Positions 59,076-64,000 of a stretch of DNA of 64,000 nucleotides are shown in pieces; the stretch's first letter is position 1, and each line of letters begins with the position of its first letter. The stretch is from Streptomyces sp. NRRL F-2664 (GTDB taxonomy: Bacteria > Actinomycetota > Actinomycetes > Streptomycetales > Streptomycetaceae), in the NCBI RefSeq assembly GCF_000719345.1, contig NZ_JOFX01000001.1, forward strand, positions 310,001 to 374,000, written 5' to 3'. Under the pieces are notes generated by a model that ran no database searches, was not told the DNA's origin, and worked only from the letters and a program-made list of their open reading frames with translations. A program made the translations under genes and the position numbers.

Positions 59076-60710
59076 TCACGCCCGGCGCAGCACCGTCGAG
59101 AGGACCTCGCGCAGCACCGCCGCGGGGTCGGCCACGGCGCCTTCCGAGCGCCAGGCCACGAACCCGTCGGGGCGCACGAGCACGGCTCCGTCGGCGCCCA
59201 GTCGGTGCACCTCGGTCCACGGCGCGCCGCCCTCCGGAAGCAGGTCCGCACCCGGTCCGGAACCGATCGCGTACGCGTCCAGCCGTACCCGGAGCTGCTC
59301 GGCCACCTGCGCCGCGGCCGCCCGCCACGGCGTGCCGGCGCCGCTGAGCAGCACGAAGGAACGCTCGTACAGGTCCAGGGTGGAGACCCGCTCACCGGCC
59401 CTGGTCAGCCACATGTGCGGGGCGCGGGTCCCGGTGTCGCCCATCGACTGCAGGGTCTCCGGGATGACCGGCCGGTCCGGGTCGCCGCCGACGAGCGCGC
59501 CCTGCGTGTAGCAGTAGGCCATCGCCGTCGTCAGGACACCGCTGCCCGGTCCGCCGCCCATGGTCGGCGGCGGCACGTACCCGGGGTGGCTGTGCTCGGC
59601 CGAACGGGCGGACGCCCGCTCGCTCGTGGCCCTGGCCACCGGCAGCCGCTCGGCCTGGTAGGTGTCGAGCAGCTCGATGCCCGCGGAGCCGTCCAGCACC
59701 GCGGCGATCTTCCACGCCAGGTTGTGCGCGTCCTGGATGCCCGTGTTGGAGCCGAACGCCCCGGTGGGCGACATCTCGTGGGCGGCGTCACCGGCCAGGA
59801 ACACCCGACCGGACGCATACCGCTCGGCCACCCGTTCGGCCGCGTGCCACGGCGCCTTGCCGCCGATCTCCACGTCCAGGTCGGGGACGCCCACCGCGTC
59901 GCGGATCTGGTCCACGCACCGTTCGTCGGTGAAGTCCTCCAGCGTCTCGCCCTGGTCGGGGTGCCAGGGCGCGTGGAAGACCCACTGCGTGTCGTTGTCC
60001 ACCGGCAGCAGCGCCCCGTCGGCACCCGGCCGCATCAGGTAGCAGACGATGAAGCGCAGGTCGCCCAGCACCTGCACGAGCCGTTCCGAGCGGAAGGTGA
60101 CGCTCACGTTGTGGAACAGCTCGCCGTTGCCCGTCTGCGGGATCCGCAGCTGCTCGCGGACGGGGCTGCGCGGGCCGTCCGCAGCGATCAGGAAGTCCGC
60201 CCGCACCGTGATGTGCTCGCCCGTCGTGCGGTCCTTCACCACGGCGTTCACCCCGGTGGAGTCCTGGTCGAAGCTCATCAGCTCGTTGCCGAAGCGGATG
60301 TCGGCGCCCTGGGCGCGGCTCTGTTCGGCCAGCACCGGCTCGATGTTGTTCTGGCTGCACAGGCACCACTGCGTAGGGCTGAACCGCGCCAGCGCGCCCG
60401 ACGGGTCGATCGACTTGATCAGCCAGTTGTGGTCGGCCGGATCGGTCAACGACCGCGCCTGCAGAATGCCCTGAATGCCCTCCAGTACGGACGCCGCCCG
60501 GCGGATCGCGGGTTCCGCCCCTGCCGTGCGGAACAGCTCCATGGTCCGGGCATTGATGCCGCGGCCGCGCGGGTGTGCGGAGGTGCCGGAGTGCTTCTCT
60601 ACCAGCAGGTGCCTCACTCCGTGGCGGCTCAGGAATAGCGAGGTGGACAGGCCCACGAGGGAGCCGCCCACGACGAGAACCGGTACGCGAACATCGGCGT
60701 TGTCTTCCAT
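59076..60710 (-). CDS. FAD-dependent aromatic hydroxylase of a spore-pigment cluster (WhiE ORFVIII/SchC-like)
   Basis: 544 aa. Rossmann FAD loop VPVLVVGGSLVGLSTSLFLSRHG, then the class A hydroxylase motifs: DGPRSPVREQLRI region (DG) and the FAD-binding GRVFLAGDAAHEMSPTGAFGSNTGIQDAHNLAWKIA. The C-terminal thioredoxin-like domain (LDLYERSFVLLSGAGTPWRAAAAQVAEQL) is typical of PheA/TfdB-type polyketide tailoring hydroxylases. It oxidises an aromatic ring of the spore pigment. In whiE clusters this gene is transcribed divergently from the biosynthetic genes, exactly as here. Confidence 0.9.
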   Translation of the reverse strand: MEDNADVRVPVLVVGGSLVGLSTSLFLSRHGVRHLLVEKHSGTSAHPRGRGINARTMELFRTAGAEPAIRRAASVLEGIQGILQARSLTDPADHNWLIKSIDPSGALARFSPTQWCLCSQNNIEPVLAEQSRAQGADIRFGNELMSFDQDSTGVNAVVKDRTTGEHITVRADFLIAADGPRSPVREQLRIPQTGNGELFHNVSVTFRSERLVQVLGDLRFIVCYLMRPGADGALLPVDNDTQWVFHAPWHPDQGETLEDFTDERCVDQIRDAVGVPDLDVEIGGKAPWHAAERVAERYASGRVFLAGDAAHEMSPTGAFGSNTGIQDAHNLAWKIAAVLDGSAGIELLDTYQAERLPVARATSERASARSAEHSHPGYVPPPTMGGGPGSGVLTTAMAYCYTQGALVGGDPDRPVIPETLQSMGDTGTRAPHMWLTRAGERVSTLDLYERSFVLLSGAGTPWRAAAAQVAEQLRVRLDAYAIGSGPGADLLPEGGAPWTEVHRLGADGAVLVRPDGFVAWRSEGAVADPAAVLREVLSTVLRRA

Positions 60711-60983
60711 CAGCTGCGGGCTCCTGTTTTCTGTGTGGGGGAGTGGACTCTTTATGCCCCCGATCGGCGATGAGGCCCAGTTGATTCGCCGGTTGTCACC
60801 CGCTTGATCCCGACATGTAGCGGTACGCCTCTACCCGGATGACGATGAGCGACAGCGGCTCCCCCTGAGACGCGCCGGCCTGTCGTTCCCCCGAGAGGCG
60901 GCCGCCGGCCCGGGCGGACGCCTCCGGTGACGGACGAGGGGTCCGTACGCGATGGATCTCCCCCCTCATGAAGGAGTGAGTAG

Positions 60984-62081
60984 ATGACAACCACCCTGTC
61001 AGAACGGGTGTCGCAGTCAGCCTTCGACGGCTCCATGCTCCGGGTCGTCCTCCTGATGGACCTCCACGAGGGGACCCAGCAGCAGTTCTTCGAGGCGTAC
61101 GAAAAGCTCCGCAACGACATCGCATCGGTCCCGGGCCACATCAGCGACCAGCTGTGCCAGTCGTTCGAGGACCCCTCGCAGTGGCTGATCACCAGCGAGT
61201 GGGAAAGTGCCCCGCAGTACCTCGCCTGGGTCAACAGCGAGCACCACGCCGAACAGGTGCGGCCGCTCGGCGCCTGCGCCCGCTCCATGCGCCCGCTCAA
61301 GTTCACCGTCCTGCGCGAGACCGGCCGGGGCTACGACCAGGCCGCCCGGCCCTCCACGGCGCGCCTGCAGTCCACGCCGCGCCTCGGCGCGGGCATCGTG
61401 CGCCACGCCCTCACCTTCACGGTCAAGCCGGGCAGCGAGAAGGACGTCGCGGCCATCCTCTCCAGCTACGCCTCCCCGGCCGCCCGCGTCGACGACCACA
61501 CCCGCCTGTGCCGCACCTCGCTGTTCATGCACGGCAACCGGGTGGTGCGGACGGTCGAGGTCCAGGGCGACCTGATGGCGGCCCTGCGGCACGTCTCGGA
61601 ACAGCCCGAGGTACGCGCCGTCGAGGAAGCGATCAACCCGTACCTCGAACAGGACCGCGACCTCGGCGACCCGGAATCGGCCCGCATGTTCTTCATGCGC
61701 GCCGCCGTCCCGGCGGTCCACCACATCGCCGCACCCGAGCCGGAGTCCGCCGAGGTGCAGCGGCACGCGATCTTCTACCCGGCCAAGCCCGGCTGCGGCC
61801 AGCTCCTCGCCAGGTTCCTCGCCGCGCAGGACGAGGCGGCCGCACACCGGCCCACCAGCCCCGTTCGGAGCAGCAGCATCTTCCAGCGCGACGACATCGT
61901 CGTCCGCCTGATCGACGTGCGCGGCCCGCTGGAGGCCGACCCCGAGACCGTCTACGGCACCGCGGGCCCCCGCAAGGCCGCCGTGCTCGACCGGTTGACG
62001 GTCGCGCCCGGCGGGCGGGGCCGGCCCGCGCGCCACACCATGGACCTGATCACCGATCGCCGGGCACCGGCGCCGTCCTGA
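60984..62081 (+). CDS. SchA/CurD-like protein (WhiE ORFI type)
   Basis: 365 aa with GAAGGAG before the ATG. It contains two related ferredoxin-like segments: an antibiotic-biosynthesis-monooxygenase-like N-terminal part ([54 protein letters not shown]) and two later repeats with related starts ([22 protein letters not shown] and [21 protein letters not shown]). This is the SchA/CurD family, which sits at the start of spore-pigment polyketide operons. It may help cyclise or oxidise the polyketide; its exact role is not established. Confidence 0.88.
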   Translation: MTTTLSERVSQSAFDGSMLRVVLLMDLHEGTQQQFFEAYEKLRNDIASVPGHISDQLCQSFEDPSQWLITSEWESAPQYLAWVNSEHHAEQVRPLGACARSMRPLKFTVLRETGRGYDQAARPSTARLQSTPRLGAGIVRHALTFTVKPGSEKDVAAILSSYASPAARVDDHTRLCRTSLFMHGNRVVRTVEVQGDLMAALRHVSEQPEVRAVEEAINPYLEQDRDLGDPESARMFFMRAAVPAVHHIAAPEPESAEVQRHAIFYPAKPGCGQLLARFLAAQDEAAAHRPTSPVRSSSIFQRDDIVVRLIDVRGPLEADPETVYGTAGPRKAAVLDRLTVAPGGRGRPARHTMDLITDRRAPAPS

Positions 62082-62216
62082 TCCCCCGGGGGCCGTCCGC
62101 TGCGGCCACGGCCCTCCGCCCGGCCCGGGCCGTCCGCCCCGATTCCTCCACCCCGCCCCACCCCGACATCCCCGATCTCCGTCGAGGCTCTCCCCACACG
62201 CCAGGAGGCACCCACC

Positions 62217-62660
62217 ATGACCCAACAGCGCCCACGCATCGTGGACCTGAGCGAGACGCCGCCCAACCGCCGGCGCGGTGGCGACCTGAGGGCCGTCCTC
62301 ACCCCGACCTCGGTGGGTTCGACCAGCGGCTTCATGGGTCTGGCCATCATGGCCCCCGGGGAGTCGATCGCCGAGCACTACCACCCGTACTCCGAGGAGT
62401 TCGTGTACGTCGTCAGCGGCCGGCTGGAGGTCGACCTCGACGGGGAACCGCACCCGCTGCGCACCGACCAGGGACTGCTCGTCCCCCTCAACATGCGCCA
62501 CCGCTTCCGCAACGTCGGCGACACCGAGGCCCGCATGGTCTTCCACCTCGGCCCCCTCGCCCCGCGTCCCGAGCTGGGACACGTGGACACCGAGCAGGCC
62601 CCGAACCCGGAGGGAACCGCATGGGAGCAGCCGCCGGACCGTACAGGAGCGGTCTCGTGA
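62217..62660 (+). CDS. Cupin (WhiE ORFII-like)
   Basis: 147 aa. Single cupin barrel: the metal-binding motif in [30 protein letters not shown] with its H-x-H-x-E-like ligands, and the second motif [24 protein letters not shown]. The protein probably dimerises. In whiE-type clusters the second gene is a cupin with a cyclase- or oxygenase-like role. The stop overlaps the ketosynthase start (GTGA, 62657-62660), so the two are translated together. Confidence 0.88.
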   Translation: MTQQRPRIVDLSETPPNRRRGGDLRAVLTPTSVGSTSGFMGLAIMAPGESIAEHYHPYSEEFVYVVSGRLEVDLDGEPHPLRTDQGLLVPLNMRHRFRNVGDTEARMVFHLGPLAPRPELGHVDTEQAPNPEGTAWEQPPDRTGAVS

Positions 62661-63928
62661 CCCGCCGGCGGGTGGCCGTCACCGGAGTGGGCGTCGTCGC
62701 GCCCGGCGGCATCGGCGTCCGGGACTTCTGGGACCTGCTGTCCAACGGGCGTACGGCGACACGGGGCATCAGCCTCTTCGACCCGGCGGGCTTCCGCTCC
62801 CGGATAGCCGCCGAGGTCGACTTCGACCCCGCCGAGCACGGCCTCGACGAGGAGGACGCGGCCCGCGCGGACCGGTACATCCAGTTCGCCCTGGTCGCCG
62901 CCCGGGAGGCGGTGCGCGACGCAGGACTCGACCTCACCCCGGACGAGGCCTGGAGGACCGGGGTCTCCCTCGGCACCGCCGTCGGCGGCACCACCCGTCT
63001 GGAGCACGACTACGTCGCCGTGAGCCAGTCCGGCTCCTGGTGGGACGTCGACCACCGACTGGCCGGCCCGCACCTGCACCGGGCGTTCACGCCGGCCACC
63101 CTCGCCTCCGCCGTCGCGGAGCAGACGGGCGCACGGGGCCCCGTCCAGACCGTCTCCACCGGCTGCACCTCGGGACTCGACGCCATCGGGTACGCGGTGC
63201 ACGCCATCGCGGAGGGCCGGATGGACGTGTGCATCGCCGGAGCCTCCGACTCGCCGATATCGCCGATCACGGTGGCCTGCTTCGACGCCATCAAGGCCAC
63301 CTCGCCGAACAACGACGACCCGGCCCACGCCTCCCGGCCCTTCGACGCCGACCGGGACGGGTTCGTCCTCGGCGAGGGCGGCGCCGTCCTCGTACTCGAA
63401 GAGCTGGAACGCGCCCGCGCCCGCGGGGCGACCGTCTACTGCGAGATCGGCGGCTACGCCACCTTCGGCAACGCCCACCACATGACCGGGCTGACCACCG
63501 AGGGCCTGGAAATGGCCCGGGCCATCGAAACGGCCCTCGCCCAGGCCGGCATCGCCGCCCACGAGATCGACTACGTCAACGCGCACGGCTCCGGGACCAA
63601 GCAGAACGACCGCCACGAGACCGCGGCGGTCAAGAAGGTCCTGGGCGAACACGCCTACCGGACGCCGATGACCTCCATCAAATCCATGGTGGGGCACTCG
63701 CTCGGCGCCATCGGGGCCATCGAACTCGCGGCCTGCGTCCTCGCCATGGTCCACCAGGTGGTGCCGCCGACCGCCAACTACGAGACGCCCGACCCCGAGT
63801 GCGACCTGGACTACGTGCCCAAGGTCGCCCGGGACCGGGAACTGCGCAGCGTGCTCTCCGTGGGCAGCGGCTTCGGCGGCTTCCAGTCCGCCGTGGTCAT
63901 GACCCGGCCGAAGGAGGAGGTCTCGTGA
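62657..63928 (+). CDS. Type II PKS ketosynthase alpha (KS-alpha; WhiE ORFIII-like)
   Basis: 423 aa from the GTG in a GTGA overlap with the cupin gene. The start [18 protein letters not shown] is standard. The catalytic triad is complete: Cys in [15 protein letters not shown], His in [15 protein letters not shown], His in [15 protein letters not shown]. It condenses malonyl units on an ACP with its KS-beta partner, whose gene begins at its stop (GTGA at 63925). The Cys keeps it catalytically active, unlike the expected Gln in the KS-beta. Confidence 0.96.
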   Translation: MTRRRVAVTGVGVVAPGGIGVRDFWDLLSNGRTATRGISLFDPAGFRSRIAAEVDFDPAEHGLDEEDAARADRYIQFALVAAREAVRDAGLDLTPDEAWRTGVSLGTAVGGTTRLEHDYVAVSQSGSWWDVDHRLAGPHLHRAFTPATLASAVAEQTGARGPVQTVSTGCTSGLDAIGYAVHAIAEGRMDVCIAGASDSPISPITVACFDAIKATSPNNDDPAHASRPFDADRDGFVLGEGGAVLVLEELERARARGATVYCEIGGYATFGNAHHMTGLTTEGLEMARAIETALAQAGIAAHEIDYVNAHGSGTKQNDRHETAAVKKVLGEHAYRTPMTSIKSMVGHSLGAIGAIELAACVLAMVHQVVPPTANYETPDPECDLDYVPKVARDRELRSVLSVGSGFGGFQSAVVMTRPKEEVS

Positions 63929-64000
63929 CCAGCCGTACGGTCATCACGGGCATCGGGGTCGTCGCCCCCAACGGCGTCGGCGCCGACGCCTTCTGGAAGG
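63925..64000 (+). CDS. Type II PKS chain-length factor (KS-beta), partial at window end
   Basis: GTG 63925, in a GTGA overlap, after AAGGAGGAGG. The 25 visible residues ([25 protein letters not shown]) are the N-terminus of a ketosynthase-like chain-length factor, as expected after KS-alpha. The rest, and the KS-beta Gln, lie outside the window. Confidence 0.9.
   Translation, partial: MTSRTVITGIGVVAPNGVGADAFWK

Overview
The window is about 72% GC with strongly GC-biased third codon positions. It carries several Streptomyces hallmarks: a rodlin, a whiE-type spore-pigment polyketide locus, an HGxxPAAW membrane protein, a DasR-type site beside a family 19 chitinase, an iron box before a ferredoxin reductase, and a bifunctional deacetylase/glycosyltransferase like the mat (poly-GlcNAc) locus. 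It reads as ordinary chromosomal DNA of a Streptomyces or close relative. I saw no transposase, integrase, CRISPR array, rRNA or canonical complete tRNA.

Layout. 1-9.1 kb: an edge-truncated membrane acyltransferase, Nudix, SRPBCC and GNAT enzymes, a DEAD-box helicase with a MarR regulator, a cold-shock protein, a TetR/DUF1304 operon and a thioredoxin-like protein. 9.1-18.5 kb: an ECF42-type sigma factor with its DGPF protein and a matching promoter, an orphan NRPS condensation domain, a LysR regulator coupled to a leucine-rich-repeat-variant protein, a divergent epimerase, and a DUF2330 protein. 18.5-25 kb: cell-surface genes (lipoprotein, MatA/MatB-like pair), then a minus-strand set of a DMT exporter and two translationally coupled ATP-grasp ligases.

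25.3-26.5 kb holds the most unusual object. An uncharacterised conserved gene is followed by a structured RNA: two small hairpins, two tandem tRNA-like modules in circularly permuted order, and a strong terminator. In each module the T arm and 3' acceptor strand come first, followed after a 7-8 nt loop by the 5' acceptor strand and D arm. The acceptor helix is therefore a closed hairpin and the anticodon-stem position opens into the flanks. This is the architecture of YrlA-type bacterial Y RNAs (tRNA mimics), or alternatively of permuted tRNA genes.

26.5-43 kb: an ECF sigma/anti-sigma pair, a DUF1996 protein, a secreted subtilisin, a LAL-type LuxR regulator, chitinase, rodlin, FprA-like reductase, a frameshifted F420 reductase, DinB, DUF4180 and HutD proteins and a radical-copper oxidase. 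43-58 kb: LacI regulator, glutathionyl-hydroquinone-reductase-like enzyme with a PRC-barrel protein, YbdK-type ligase and class II amidotransferase, a large ANTAR/GAF/PAS/SpoIIE phosphatase, a paralogous pair of unknown proteins, PolX, a GH16 glucanase with a 24-bp palindromic operator, and a GNAT. 58.8-64 kb: an acyl-CoA carboxylase epsilon subunit and the start of a whiE-like type II PKS (divergent FAD hydroxylase, SchA/CurD protein, cupin, KS-alpha, start of KS-beta), which runs off the window.
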